Position numbers and translations under genes: made by a program. A stretch of 64,000 bases of DNA from Acholoe squamosa (Eukaryota > Annelida > Polychaeta > Phyllodocida > Polynoidae), in the NCBI GenBank assembly GCA_949317995.1, contig OX439035.1:3586181-3650180 (forward strand), in the 5' to 3' direction. Below are positions 31,469 through 42,279 of the stretch, one piece after another. Positions within the stretch are counted from its first letter, which is position 1; every line of letters starts with the position of its first letter. The notes under the pieces are model-generated. The model searched no databases. It was not told the DNA's origin and saw nothing but the letters and a program-made list of their open reading frames with translations.

Positions 31469-32925
31469 CAGGAGGGTGTTTCACCACATAACATACGGCC
31501 CCCATATGTCATATACGGCCCCCATATGTCACATACGGCCCTTTATCTGTTTCTGTTCAAATTTCCACATCCTAGAATCATGGATAAGGCCCTCCACATG
31601 TGGATACAGACTTTTACCTGTTTCTGTTCAAGATATGGAAATTGAAAATTCCACATAGAGGCCACATATATCCTTCTGAATGTGGAGGGGTAAGGGGGTA
31701 CCCTGTATGTCGTATATGGGGGAAAATCAGCTATGTGGAGATATTTTATGCCCACATGTCAGAAATACAAGGTATATTGGGAATGAAGGGGGGGGGGGTT
31801 GGGATGATTTACATGGTGTCAAGAAGACCCCCCCCCCCCCATGAACTTCTCATTCACGAGCCTCTCCCCATTTCTGCCTATAGGAGAGTGTACACTTGGC
31901 TGAATGTTACCATGATACCCCATGTAAAGTGTGTGCCCTAAAGTCTAAAGAGTCTATTAGAATCGCAGGCCCTATATCTCAACTCCCCCCCCCACTACTT
32001 TTTCTTGAGGGGGGGGAATGGTTTTGTAGTATGCTACAGAAGTGTTTTATCATCTCTATTTTATGTGGCCATTACTGTTGGTATAATCCTCCTTTATTGC
32101 ATTGTCATGCCTCAAAAGTATATTTGGCCCTTTCTTTGGGGCTTGCCTTTCATATAATCCCACCCACTACCATTTCCATTATACAGCCCAGGAGGGTGTT
32201 GCTCCTATAGTAAAAGGAAGAGCTGGCTAAAAATGCCCTCATTTCCAGTCCTTTCTTTTCATGTAGCTATAGCTTGATCCTTTTGTTGCTCACAAGTGGT
32301 CAATCAAGTACGGTGCTGAAAAAGGGGGATTTGAGTAGGTACCTAGTTGGGAGAAGTCAGTCAGTATAATAAACTATAGAGCGTGTGACATGAGAAGGTA
32401 CCTGGTAGTGCAGCTCTCTCTATTTTAAACAAGCCAGGTTACTTTTCAGACTAATGTGGTGAGTGCAAGTACTTAGGTGAAGCAGTGCACGACTTGTTTA
32501 GAAAAGAGGGCACATACTCACAGCTCTTTTTATAATAGGAGCAACACCCTCCTGAATGTGCCCCCACTCCCACTTGTGCCTATATACACTTACCCTCCCC
32601 CCCCTTCACTCTTTCTACCAACATACGGCACTTTTTTAAGATTATTTCCACATAGATCACATGACCCCGCATGTGTGATATCATATAGGGAATTCCCAGG
32701 GGGTTTCCTGGAATTTGACTGGAATTTGCCCATGTTTACCTTTAAGACAACAAAAAAATCTGTATGTGGAATTCAAGATACAAAAATTCCATTATAACAT
32801 ACGGACAGGACACGGCCACCTATCTGAAACACTTTTTTAAATAATATTTTCTTTTTCCACATAAGGGCCATATCTTATGGCCGTATGTGTGTATATATAT
32901 AGCTATGTGGTGAAACATCCTCCAG
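31469..32925. mobile_element. 1.46-kb element with CAGGAGGGTGTTTCACC ends
   Basis: The left end CAGGAGGGTGTTTCACCACA and the right end on the minus strand CTGGAGGATGTTTCACCACA match at 18 of 20. Internal repeats of CATACGGCCC and CCACATA occur near both ends. It contains the related 366-bp element at 32189. No ORF was recognised. Confidence 0.65.
32189..32554. mobile_element. 366-bp element with perfect 20-bp TIRs, nested
   Basis: Both ends read CAGGAGGGTGTTGCTCCTAT perfectly. The first eleven bases are the same as the outer element at 31469, so the two are related families or one is a satellite of the other. No target duplication is obvious. Confidence 0.8.
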
Positions 32926-33232
32926 ATGATATTTAAATTGTAAAAAGTGTTGAATAGAGATGAAAACAACCAGCATAGGTAATTCATTATCTTCCCAGTT
33001 GGCACAGACAATTCAATATCAATATTGACCTTTCAAACCGTAAACAATTGCATAATATATACTGCTTTATGTCTGTGTAATTTCACCGATTTTGGCCAAA
33101 AAACAGCCCTTTCCACCCTTCACCTCACTTTAAACTTTTGTCAAATAGTTTCTAAATCTCACGATAACAAATTATGTAAAGAGGATGTAGGAGATGCATT
33201 CATACACAATTTGAGGTTGTAAGAGTATAGAT

Positions 33233-33440
33233 GACTGTAAATCGTCTGGTATAAACTGTGGCTTATACTAGAACCCAAATAAAAATGTGGCTTATGGGGA
33301 CAGCCCAAAATCTGGGTGTGGCTTATACCAGGGTATTTTATACAATATTAACAGTATTGAATTGCCAATTTTCAAACCATGGCTGTGGCTTATAGCTTCT
33401 CCCAAGGTATGGCAAATATGAGAGAATTTATGGTATTCTA
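33233..33440. repeat. GTGGCTTAT repeat, possible MITE
   Basis: GTGGCTTATAC/GG recurs four to five times. The flanks (CTGTAAATCG ... and ...AATTTATGGTA) weakly resemble the ends of the TA-flanked MITE at 62585. Weak support. Confidence 0.35.
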
Positions 33441-34911
33441 AATCTAACAGAATTCACATTGTTCACCCCCCATGATACACCTCCATTGCCACCTTCCAGC
33501 AATTTACTTGTATAGTACAGATTGCTCAATAATTACTAGAGGTACCACAGAAAAAGAAATGATTCTAATAACATTGATGTTTGTGAATCAATACATTGGT
33601 GTCTGTTGTATTCCAGGTACCAATTAATCACTCTATTAATTAATCATGATATTTTGTAGCAAATCATTTGATCATATATTATTACCTCCTTCTATGAAAC
33701 CTTCCCCACTTCCGACAGCCGTGGGTCCAGTGTCTGTCTGTTCATCTGCTATTTTCATGCACTGACGTGATGTTTTACCTCTGACTTTGCCCCAAATTTA
33801 TGTTACTTTTTCATTTTTGAATATTCTATCCTTCTTTTCTCCTCATCTAACTCCCTTGCTATTTGGTACAATAACCTAACCAGAAGAGTATAGCAATAGA
33901 TTTTTTTTCAGATAATGCTTTGGTTTTTGGTTAAGGCAGTCCCAGTATGCATCATTATCAGGCATATGATGCAACTGAGGCTTCGCCAAAATCAAACTTC
34001 GCTGTAGACACTGGCTGCACTTTCCCGTGGCAGAGCACCATTTTCCCAACACTAAAGGTGCTGGTGTAGATGTAATATGCATAAACTATGCTTTAATCTA
34101 AAGGCAGTCAGATTGAACTGCTGGAACCATTTGTGTGTGGTGTGGGCTTAGCTTAAGACATAACAAAGCTGGAGACTGCCTTGGGGCATCTTCAATGATG
34201 TCTCTGGTTGTGCATAGATTATTTATACACTTCTGTAGAAATTGTGTTTTTCACTTATTGCGGCACATATTTCCATATTCAGATGACCTTGACCTAAGGA
34301 TATGGTGGAAATACATGTAACTTTTCATGCAGTTGTTGATTGATGTATTATAATAGTGGTTATCTTGATGGTGCATCCAAAGTTAATGCAATTCAACACT
34401 GAGTCCTCAGCTGAAGGCAGCCATGTTGGATTTGAGGGAGTTCTCCAAGGTTGATTTTAGTCACATTTCTTTTATGAATCGGTAGGATTTATGGCTGGAA
34501 ACTGCCTTAGTGCATCTTTAATGAGATCTCTGGCTCTGCATAGATTATTCATCAACTTCTCAAGAGATTGAGTGTTTGTCACTGATTATGGGTAACTATT
34601 TCCATATCCAGATGACCTTGACCTTGGGACATGGTAGAAATGAGTGTAACTCTTCATGCTGATGTTAATTGATGTATTACAATAGTGAATATCTTGATTA
34701 GATCCAAAGTAAGTGCAACTTGACACCGAACCTTGGTCTGAAGGCGGCCATGTTGGATTTGAGGCACTTGCCCAAGGTTGATTCTGGCAAACTTTTTCTC
34801 TGTGAAAAGAACAGGTATCAAAGAGTTGAAAATCATCAAGAAACCTTTTGTTACAATTTTATTGAACCTAATGCCTTTTTTTACCTTCGGGTACTGGACT
34901 ATATAAACTAG

Positions 34912-35095
34912 CCTTGACAGAACTAGGACTTACAACAGAGAATCTGGATGCACGGGTTGATGCAGCTTTTAGTCCGCTCATCATCACACTCATTGTTGGA
35001 GTGCCTGTGCTTCTGTTGGCTGGTTTTTCACTCTTTGTGTACATTATACCAAGATTGAAAAGTGCTGCTATCACCAGGGCCACCCCCATTAAAAT
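34912..35095 (+). CDS. Exon: juxtamembrane segment and transmembrane helix
   Basis: The acceptor is ACTATATAAACTAG, entered in phase 1; the donor GTGAGT is in phase 2. About 22 juxtamembrane residues (ELGLTTENLDARVDAAF) precede a strongly hydrophobic run of about 25 residues (PLIITLIVGV...FVYII). A basic stop-transfer sequence (PRLKSAAITR) follows, giving type I topology. The TGA visible after AAAATG is inside the intron donor, not the end of the protein. Confidence 0.88.
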
Positions 35096-35301
35096 GTGAG
35101 TATACTTCTTTCAGTTATCTTCTAGTGAACCCCAACCAACAAGTTATCTTCTAGTGAACCCCAACCAACAAAAATACATCATTTTCTTTTCCACTAAGAG
35201 TAGTGGCATGCAATGCTTGGCTTTAAAATTTTAGATGAGAGACTTTTAGGATTGTTATCGCCAACTGATCTAATAATATAATTGACATTTACTTAGATTT
35301 T

Positions 35302-35392
35302 GGTAGTGGTCATATTTTAACAACAGGCATGGGGTCGACTTTTGTGTGGGTGCACCAAAAAAGTTTCCTCCCTCCTCAGAGGGGTCTGAAGC
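35302..35392 (+). mobile_element. Truncated copy of the TAA MITE family in intron 5
   Basis: GGTAGTGGTCATATTTTAACAACAGG is a diverged family end, followed by GGGGTCGACTTT and CCTCAGAGGGGTCTGAAG. The other end is missing. Confidence 0.65.
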
Positions 35393-35481
35393 ATGTGATT
35401 CCTGCCATCCAGGGGAAGAGGTTTAAGCCAACAAGCCATCCTTCTGGTCGTAATGGTTACTTTATTGATTATTTTCTTCAG

Positions 35482-35671
35482 ATTTAGAAGATATAGATCA
35501 TCACCATTTATCCCACTGAACATACCAATACAGAGGCATGTGTGGCGTAGAGCTCCGCCTAGTCTGCCCAATCAACAAACTATCTTCTCATGGAGGGACA
35601 ACATGGAGCAAATTGGTGCAGTCAGCCCCTCACAGAATAACCAGGACTTCTCATGGCAACTGGTGTCATAA
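35482..35671 (+). CDS. Last coding exon: cytoplasmic tail
   Basis: The acceptor is GATTATTTTCTTCAG. One base completes the split codon, then FRRYRSSPFIPLNIP and onward to a TAA at 35669-35671. The tail is about 63 residues, basic and Pro-containing at first. It has two Phe-Ser-Trp repeats (TIFSWRDN and QDFSWQLV), the second next to the C-terminus, which may be a short linear interaction motif. Confidence 0.85.
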
Positions 35672-37215
35672 TATGGACAGTTTCATGACTAAATGTTCAT
35701 AATCCAGTCCCTCTGTTCAAACCTGAGAAGTGCCACCTGGTGTGGCGTAACAGTACTACCTGACTCAGGGTCCATCTTGTAGGAAAATTTACCCCTATAT
35801 ATCCACAGTTCCTTCACACATAAAGTAATTAGCTATTTCTACCATCTTATTATCTTAAGATGAAAACGATGTTCTAACCAAACTAGGCCCAGATACATTT
35901 CAACCCCAAATGATAAAATAAGCAAAAGTAAAGAAATATTATAATTTCAGTTTAGGCCTTTTTTCCTACGATATATCAATCTCACCATAAATCACCCACT
36001 TCTCAGAGAGCTATTTATACATTTGATTGAGTAGAAACCATTGATTATGTAGCATTACACATTCTTTACGTAAAGAATTTCCCCTCATGGGCCATTCGGT
36101 CCTTGAGTTTTTATCATTCTGCAGACCAAGATTGGTTTTGGTGGGACCGAATACCTAAAGATTATTATTGCCAGGAAAGAAATTAAAACACCATTTTAAT
36201 CATTTTACTCTTTAAACCTTAACAAACAGTAATGTCTTTTGTTCTAGGCTGTACAAACCTTAATAATGATCCGTTCGCTACCTTTAAAAACCGAAATATT
36301 GCCCAAGGTCCCAAAATTACAGCCAGACAACATTCGGCAATCCTGTAGTCTGGCAATTCCCATAGGCCCTGCGGTTATTTTGCTGGCAAAACCCTGTGTC
36401 CTGCGAGTTTTCGTATTGACTGATTACTTCATCAAGATTCATGGCCACAATAGTTTAGGATCAGGCGGTGATGTATGTTAACCATTGCTGTCCTATGTCC
36501 ATAATAATTATGATATCTAATTAGCTGAAAGGTCATGAAAACCTCACCCTGTTGGTCAATCTTGCTGCCGAAGGGATTCTAGGGAATACGTCTCTCGCAT
36601 TTAGGCATTATGGGTCCTCATTTAGTGGGGAACATTACTACGCACAGTACCTGCCTACACCACTACAGCAACCAGTGACTATAGAACTACTTTTAACCAA
36701 ATTCCCAGGCTGTCAGAGACGACTGACGGTAGTGGTCGAGGTGGGGCCAGATTGCCTGTTGGTTTGAATTAGTTTCATGTGTACACACTATGGATACCAT
36801 CATTTATATGTCACGGAATGCATAATGCAGCCCCATTTTTGCACATCATGTCACATATTATGTTAATTTATATGTCGGTAAATGCATTCTGGGAAATCCT
36901 AAAGGTGTAAACTGTGCTATAAAGGCTGCTGATGCAGCATGCCTATTGGAGCATCATGCTGACCCTCCAGGGTTGATACATGTACTCCTGGAGGGTCAGC
37001 ATGATACTCGTGCTGGTGAGCGGTCTCGCCGGCACTTGGTTGGTGTGTCATGACGACATGATGCATTAATGCACCAGCGGCCTTTAAAGGGTAAAGGGTT
37101 CAATGCTGTATGCTGAATATTGCTCCACAATACCTTTGATTGATGGCCCAATGTTAGTGTGCAATATTTTGCCATTGTTAATTTGTTTCAATAAACTTAG
37201 ATCTACTATACACTA
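35672..37215 (+). other. Probable 3' UTR and downstream flank of the host gene
   Basis: No coding sequence is supported. AATAAA at 37190-37195 is followed by a GT-rich stretch (GGTGGGTTTGTGTC), a plausible poly(A) site. A nearer ATTAAA is at about 36183. The interval also carries the second family A hairpin. Confidence 0.4.
36930..37078. repeat. Hairpin repeat, family A copy 2, with an inner palindrome
   Basis: ATCATGCTGACCCTCCAG (36953-36970) pairs with its complement at 36988-37005. Beyond it, GTGCTGGTGAG...CCGGCAC and TGTCATGACGACATGATGC match the element at 16301-16390. It lies in the probable 3' UTR of the host gene. Confidence 0.7.
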
Positions 37216-37538
37216 CATGGTGGGTTTGTGTCAAATTATTGTGGCTATGCCCTGACATAAGGCACACGTTCTCAGGCTGAAAACGTTTTTTCAAACTTCC
37301 TAAAAATGTTATAACATGCACATAAAAGCATTCTACGTTCTATAAACGTTTTGTTTGTTTGAATAAATGTTGAAAAAAAAACCTTTTTATTTGGTTGAAA
37401 CTTGGTTAATAAAAAGTTTTTGAATACATGTAACGTTTTACCCAAACCTACAAACCTTTGCAAACATTGAAAATACGTTCACAAATGGGGCTATTTAATG
37501 AGACAGGGCTAAATAGCAGGAGTTACAGTTACTGATGG

Positions 37539-37704
37539 CAGTGGCAGATTTAGAGGGGGCGCGAGGGCACGCACCCCCTTGTTTCCAGTACTTAAGAGTT
37601 TAATTCAATATTTTGGACCCCAAAATTTTCTTTAAAGATAAGGGGTGCACCCCATCCTTTTGGGCCGCGCCCCCTCCTTTTCCAAATCCTGGATGCACCA
37701 CTGG
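37539..37704. mobile_element. 166-bp hAT-like MITE
   Basis: It starts CAGTGGCAGATTTAG and ends with the complement of CAGTGGTGCATCCAGG, the common hAT end type. Flanks ACTGATGG (37531) and ACTGATTG (37705) are an imperfect 8-bp duplication. The GGGGTGCACCCC centre and inner G/C-runs are inverted. Confidence 0.7.
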
Positions 37705-37926
37705 ACTGATTGTTACTATTGGGTCTCTTTGGACAAACAAACCAATGTTCTGAATTGACCTTTGGGTGTTTTGTCAGTTAAGATGCCCCTTAAATATAAG
37801 GCAATCCTATTTCTAGTAGCCCAGTCGTTTTAGCCATTATACCCATCACAAATTGCAACAGAATTTATTTTACCACCAAATGGCTCAGACAGGTCTACAG
37901 AATCACCAAAAAAAGTCCCTACAAAT

Positions 37927-38559
37927 TTGAGCAGTGGAACATTGTCAAATATGCATAAATCCAAAATGGCCTCCAAATCACCAAATTCCCCCTCTCAGTG
38001 TACAGATATTGCCCAAGATTTAATCTATCCTATCCCCATAAATCTGACCCATGAAATCTATTGGGACACTCTGTTCTTTCCTAGGATGAATGGTTGCTTA
38101 GCAACAGTTACTCTACATGTCAATTTCCCTAGGAACAAAGGTTTATCTGATACCCGGCTCAATTCTTGCAGTACCAAAGTGCAGTCAAGTGAGCGGAAGG
38201 TTATTTATGATGTAATGCACTTCTTTATGACTTGGTCCCTAGCAACAGAGGTTTATCTGGTTGAACACTCAATCTTAATGATACCAAACACTTGCCAACC
38301 AATTTCCCTCTTTCAGTGCACATATATTGCCCAAGAAATCTATTCTATCCCCATAAATTCTACCCATAGAATAGTTTGGGACACTTGGTGTGTTGCTAGG
38401 ATAAATGCTTGCTTAGCAACCGTTACTCTACATGTCCATTTCCCTAGTAACACAGGTTTATCAAATACCCAGGTCAATTCTTGCAATACAATGCATTCAA
38501 GTAAGCCTAAGGATATTTATGATGCAATTAAGAGATACATAACAAAACTGAGTATTTAG
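37927..38559 (+). repeat. About 318-bp tandem duplication with an open frame
   Basis: Two units share CAGTGYACANATATTGCCCAAGA, CTTAGCAACNGTTACTCTACATG and TTATGATG. A 210-residue open frame runs through both and so is itself internally repeated. With no domain, start context or splice evidence, I treat it as a repeat, not a gene. Confidence 0.6.
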
Positions 38560-38646
38560 AAAAAAGACATAATTGATGAGATTGTCCTATCCATCAAACA
38601 ATGATATATACTTGCCTCTAGCATGGTACATGTGCTCCTCTGGGTC

Positions 38647-38818
38647 TTGCAACAGGGCTTTTGACAGGGCTGTGCAGTGCGTAATACACGCATTTAATTC
38701 TTAAATGTCGCATTAAAATGGCTAGAATGGCCATTCATTTACAGAATGGCGCATTGTATTTGCTAAAAAGTGTGCAATTGGCGCATTGCAAAAAATCCTG
38801 TCAAAAGCCCTGTTGCAA
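38647..38818. mobile_element. 172-bp MITE with perfect 22-bp inverted ends
   Basis: Ends TTGCAACAGGGCTTTTGACA and complement match over 22 bp. The outer TTGCAA is itself palindromic and may be a 6-bp target duplication around CAGGGC-type TIRs. The interior carries inverted GGCGCATTG/AATGCGCC-type motifs. Confidence 0.85.
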
Positions 38819-39435
38819 TGATAATATTTAAGATTGTGATCACACCTATCATATACTGCTGAGAGTGTATAGTCTTGCAATGATCACAATCTAGTTTTCA
38901 TCTTCTTCCCCAAGGTCGGTTGTCGAGTTACTACATATTCCTCTGCTCTGTCCACATGCAGTTGAACACTCCAGGTAATTGTTTAGTACAGGTAAAGTAT
39001 TTTTACACAACCCATCCTGCAGTTGCATTTCACAATTTCAAGGAAGCTGGTGAAGCTTCTTGCCAAACAGCATTGGAAGATATTGTGCACCTTCAATGTA
39101 CCAGCCCCAGTCTGCTGGCTTCATGTTTTGTTGTTGTCCCATCTATTGAGGTGCTTGTAAGTACACCCAAAGGCTGTACAGCTGTTGTAAGTGGGAGCAG
39201 CTTTGGATCCAGAAGTGATTTGCTGCTGCTGACCTTTTAATGGAACTGCTCTAAATCCTAGATATTTCTGGCATGTAACTGGAAACACAGGATCATTTTT
39301 TTGCCTTATATGATCTGTTGGAGGTATTGTTCCAATAAGTCAGCCTCGCCTGTGCTCACTCTGTCTCTGCGCAGGCCCAACCGGCTTTCTTTGTCCCTGT
39401 TCAGGATTAATAAAACAATGAATATGAGATGTTCC
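38819..39435. other. No supported gene
   Basis: One open frame (38920-39240, +) lacks any recognised motif. A possible acceptor (CTTCTTCCCCAAG) precedes it, but nothing else supports an exon. Confidence 0.4.
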
Positions 39436-39439
39436 GACT

Positions 39440-40117
39440 TGTCAACGAGTCCGTAAATGATGAATAAGGATGAATACAGACGAATCAGGAATCCAGTTTG
39501 ATATCCACTTTATTCATAGAAGTCCACGAGGTATAGATGGTGATACAGTATAAAGGTGCCCAACAGTGTCCAAGCCTAGCCCTTGAGCCAAGGGCCTTGA
39601 TCTCACGTGAGTGTGTGAGGTATGAAGTATGAAGGTGGAAAGATGAGTGAGCTGCTCCCTCCACAGGTATTTGTAGTAGGAGCTGCTCACCCAGCTCATC
39701 CTAAAAATAGTATCAGGTGAGCTAAATATAGTAACTGGGGAACTCCAGTGCAGGTATGTAGGGGAGATCCCAAACATAGCACTGGGGTTCGCAGAGTTCA
39801 GTGTGGTTCTAAATATAGCTGCTGGGAACTCCCGGTATGCTGTGAGCTGCTCATGATCAATGGGCATGTCATCCAGCATGGGGAGTTGTTTCTAAACATT
39901 GTCTGCTAGGAATTTCCAGCATGCAGTGGGCTGCTTGTGATTGACGCCGTATCCTCCAGTGGGAGGAGGCGGGGTCACTGAGTGCAGTTGACACCGCCAG
40001 CCTTTGGTCTATGGGTATGGCTTGGCTTGTGGGTAGACTCGGACACTGGGTTACATGGTAGAGTCAAAGGTGAAAAATAAATATGATAAGTACAATACCT
40101 ATAACGGTCTACTGACA
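39440..40117 (-). repeat. 3' LTR, 678 bp
   Basis: On the minus strand it runs TGTCAGTAGACC to ACTCGTTGACA (TG...CA). Compared with the 5' copy I see two substitutions (CCCAACAG/CCCAAAAG near 39560, GACGCCG/GACGGCG near 39946). The poly(A) signal AATAAA (minus) is at 39509-39514. The adjoining internal sequence GGAATGTGGGGATT is a short polypurine-type tract. Confidence 0.95.
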
Positions 40118-41316
40118 AATCCCCACATTCCTACTCGATTCCACGCGAGGTTTTAAGGAGGAAGATCGTGAGAAAAGGTCTACTGACAATATGTTTGATG
40201 TCTAATAATAGGTATTACATCTTATCATTTAAGTTGAAAGTATACAGTATTAAGGAGATATTTAATATTGGTTTTTGGTTGAGCATGAATAATTTATAAA
40301 CAGTACAAAACGAAACTATGCCAAAGAGGTGTTGTTTGTAATTTTGGCAAGAAGAATATGAAAAATTCAGGTCGTGGTAGGATACAAAGGCTGGATTATT
40401 ATCTAGCACTAAAGTTCACACAAAGATAAAGGAAATAAAAACTATCCTAAAACATGCAGTTATTGGCTTTAAGGCAGACCTTGAGGTAGATAAGTTAATA
40501 CTGAAGTTTGTTTCAGTACCGGTAGGCGCTTATTATTTAGGTCTTGAGCCAATGTACAATACAATATAATAAATAAAAACAGAGGTAAGGTAATTGATGA
40601 CTGGCAAGTCGATCAATCATTCCTTATAATACTGGTAAGGCTTAGGGAGTCTGAAGGCTTTTAGGTGATATGTTTAAGGAGTTTTCTAAAAAAAAAAATT
40701 GGATTTTTGGTCCTTTATTTATTTGTAGAAGTTTTCTGTTAATTTTCGTAGAAGGTTTGTCTTAGTCAATGGAAAGTTTAGCATGTTTAGCCTTCAGTCT
40801 ACCTGGGGTTATGATTGGCTGAAAAAGGGGACAAGGTTAATACAAAAATAAATGGTGGCTCTGGCTGATATTTGGATTGGATCTCAGTTGATCCTGCAAA
40901 AATACTGGTTGCCAGCGCTTCCTTGTAAAATTTTTAGAAAAAAAAAAAAATATAAACTAGCTAAAACCCATAAATATTTGACATGGTTGGGTTTGAAAAG
41001 GTACAGTGTGAAAAGGAAAAAGAACTTTATGGCATCTTAAGATCACAAAAACCTGCTGCCTGGCTTGTGTTCTTCATAATGTTCTTATAAAGGAAAATAA
41101 ATGTAAAAATGCAGCGTGTTTTCATGGTTATGTATCATAGCCTTATACAAACAAGAAGAACTGGCTTTAAAAATCAGTTGACTAGGCTGACTGAGTCAGT
41201 GTTCATAGTGTCCATGGGCGGTCGGTGAGTGAAGTGTGTCTCTACACTTTTAGTCCATAATATTAAATACAGTTTTTTTAAAAATAAATAAAATAAATAG
41301 AGGATGGTTAATGAAA
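40118..41316. other. Provirus 3' non-coding region
   Basis: AT-rich sequence lies between the last accessory ORF and the 3' LTR. No coding motif or internal promoter was seen. Confidence 0.45.
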
Positions 41317-42045
41317 TTATTTTCTCCTTCTATGGCGACTCTGGTTTGCAAGACCCTTTGGTGGTGGGTCTTGGTGGTTAAAGACATGTGGGTTGAGGGA
41401 GCGACCTAGTGAGGGTCTTCTCCTGGATCTGGATTTTTTGGTGTTGGGGACAAAGTTTACAATTTTGCTGAAATGCATTCTGCTAGGCTTGCTTGAGTCA
41501 GGCTGCAAATTTAGATCGGAACTGTATGCAGGGTCCATGTCTATTTGTTCTGCTGAGAGGGAGGTGTCAGAGTCACTGTTCTCCTCAGATGAAGCTTGGT
41601 ATGTTTTGGGTAGGGGTCTCCAGACCTGGGTCGAGCCAATTGTTTTGAAAGTTTCTGGTCTATTGTCTTTGTTCATGCTGCATGGGCAGCTGTAGCTATA
41701 CATTAGGTGGGGACAATTTCTTCCCAGGGTGGCGAATCTAGTAGGTGGCCCTATTGGAGAGCAGACTCGTGTGCTCCAATGGGGCAGGCCGGTTGGTATG
41801 GGCGTGCCTGGTCTGCCACTATCTCCTGTTGGCCTGTCAATGCGGTCTCCGCCTCCTCGATTAGGTCGTTGGCCTCTGTATTGAAAAAACAGAACAAGAG
41901 AAGGGGTATTTTTAGTTGTGGGGTCGATAACAGTGCATGGATTACAAGGCGACCAACAAAAATACCAAATTGACAGGTAAGGCAGTGAATCAGGCAGTGC
42001 ATATTGATGAGCAGTGTCATTGGGCCGGTGTAGACTCATGGCCAA
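41317..42045 (-). CDS. 3' accessory ORF with arginine-rich C-terminus
   Basis: The open frame is 242 residues, but a strong minus-strand acceptor (TTCTGTTTTTTCAATACAG, about 41873-41891) suggests that only the part after it is coding, about 185 residues. The second half is acidic/Ser-rich (ASSEENSDSDTSLSAEQ) and then highly basic (NTKKSRSRRRPSLGRS and RHRRRK at the end). Arginine-rich tails of this kind bind RNA or act as nuclear signals in retroviral regulators and capsid proteins; the role here is inferred only. It lies downstream of env. Confidence 0.5.
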   Translation of the reverse strand: MAMSLHRPNDTAHQYALPDSLPYLSIWYFCWSPCNPCTVIDPTTKNTPSLVLFFQYRGQRPNRGGGDRIDRPTGDSGRPGTPIPTGLPHWSTRVCSPIGPPTRFATLGRNCPHLMYSYSCPCSMNKDNRPETFKTIGSTQVWRPLPKTYQASSEENSDSDTSLSAEQIDMDPAYSSDLNLQPDSSKPSRMHFSKIVNFVPNTKKSRSRRRPSLGRSLNPHVFNHQDPPPKGLANQSRHRRRK

Positions 42046-42279
42046 ATGTGAGCGGGAAACTGGAATATCCAGGGTCCAGGTTAGTTCTGCTGCGCGGCAC
42101 GGGTAGCGCCACTGTATGGGGATCTGTTATTATTTAGTTCAAGCGACAAACATTGGCTGGCGCCACTGAGCTGGCGTTTGTCCGGCGTTCGTGAAATGGT
42201 ATGGGAAAATGGTATGGTGAATGGTGTAGACTTGCCATGACCTTGTTGGGTCATGTGTAAGGGTTGTCTCAACTTTGGG

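Larger units (their letters stand above)
28994..34832. repeat. Long inverted-repeat structure in intron 4
   Basis: The left arm (28994 to about 30090) and right arm (about 34095-34832) are inverted copies sharing ACTCTTTGRTACCYGTTCTTTT, AACCTTGGGCAAGTGCCTCA, ATGTCCCAAGGTCAAGGTCATCTG and GCCAGAGATCTCATT. Each arm itself has tandem units of about 310-340 bp. The spacer of about 4 kb contains further MITEs. It may be one large TIR element or two inverted copies of a dispersed repeat. No transposase ORF was seen. Confidence 0.7.
16683..35671 (+). other. Host gene: EGF-domain type I membrane protein, 3' part, six exons
   Basis: Six exons (16683-16793, 18089-18225, 27291-27355, 28309-28445, 34912-35095, 35482-35671) join with compatible phases (1, 0, 2, 1, 2, stop) and GT-AG junctions at every intron. 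Together they encode an EGF domain, about 110 extracellular residues with a loosely SEA-like pattern, a transmembrane helix and a tail of about 70 residues. The 5' end lies upstream and was not found, so more EGF or mucin-like exons are likely. EGF-SEA-TM layouts occur in membrane mucins and related surface proteins, but no orthologue is named here. Confidence 0.85.

Noticed and set aside
34914-35099. Protein ending at the TGA after AAAATG
   Set aside because: The TGA overlaps a good donor (GTGAGT) and the next exon continues in the matching phase to a tail and TAA at 35669.
37927-38559. 210-residue protein-coding gene
   Set aside because: The frame is a two-unit tandem duplication with no domain and no splice or promoter support.
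38920-39240. Exon of another host gene
   Set aside because: Only a weak acceptor-like sequence supports it; no donor, phase partner or recognisable domain.
39514-39879. 121-residue ORF repeated at 56037-56402
   Set aside because: Both copies lie inside the LTRs; the frame is LTR sequence open by chance.
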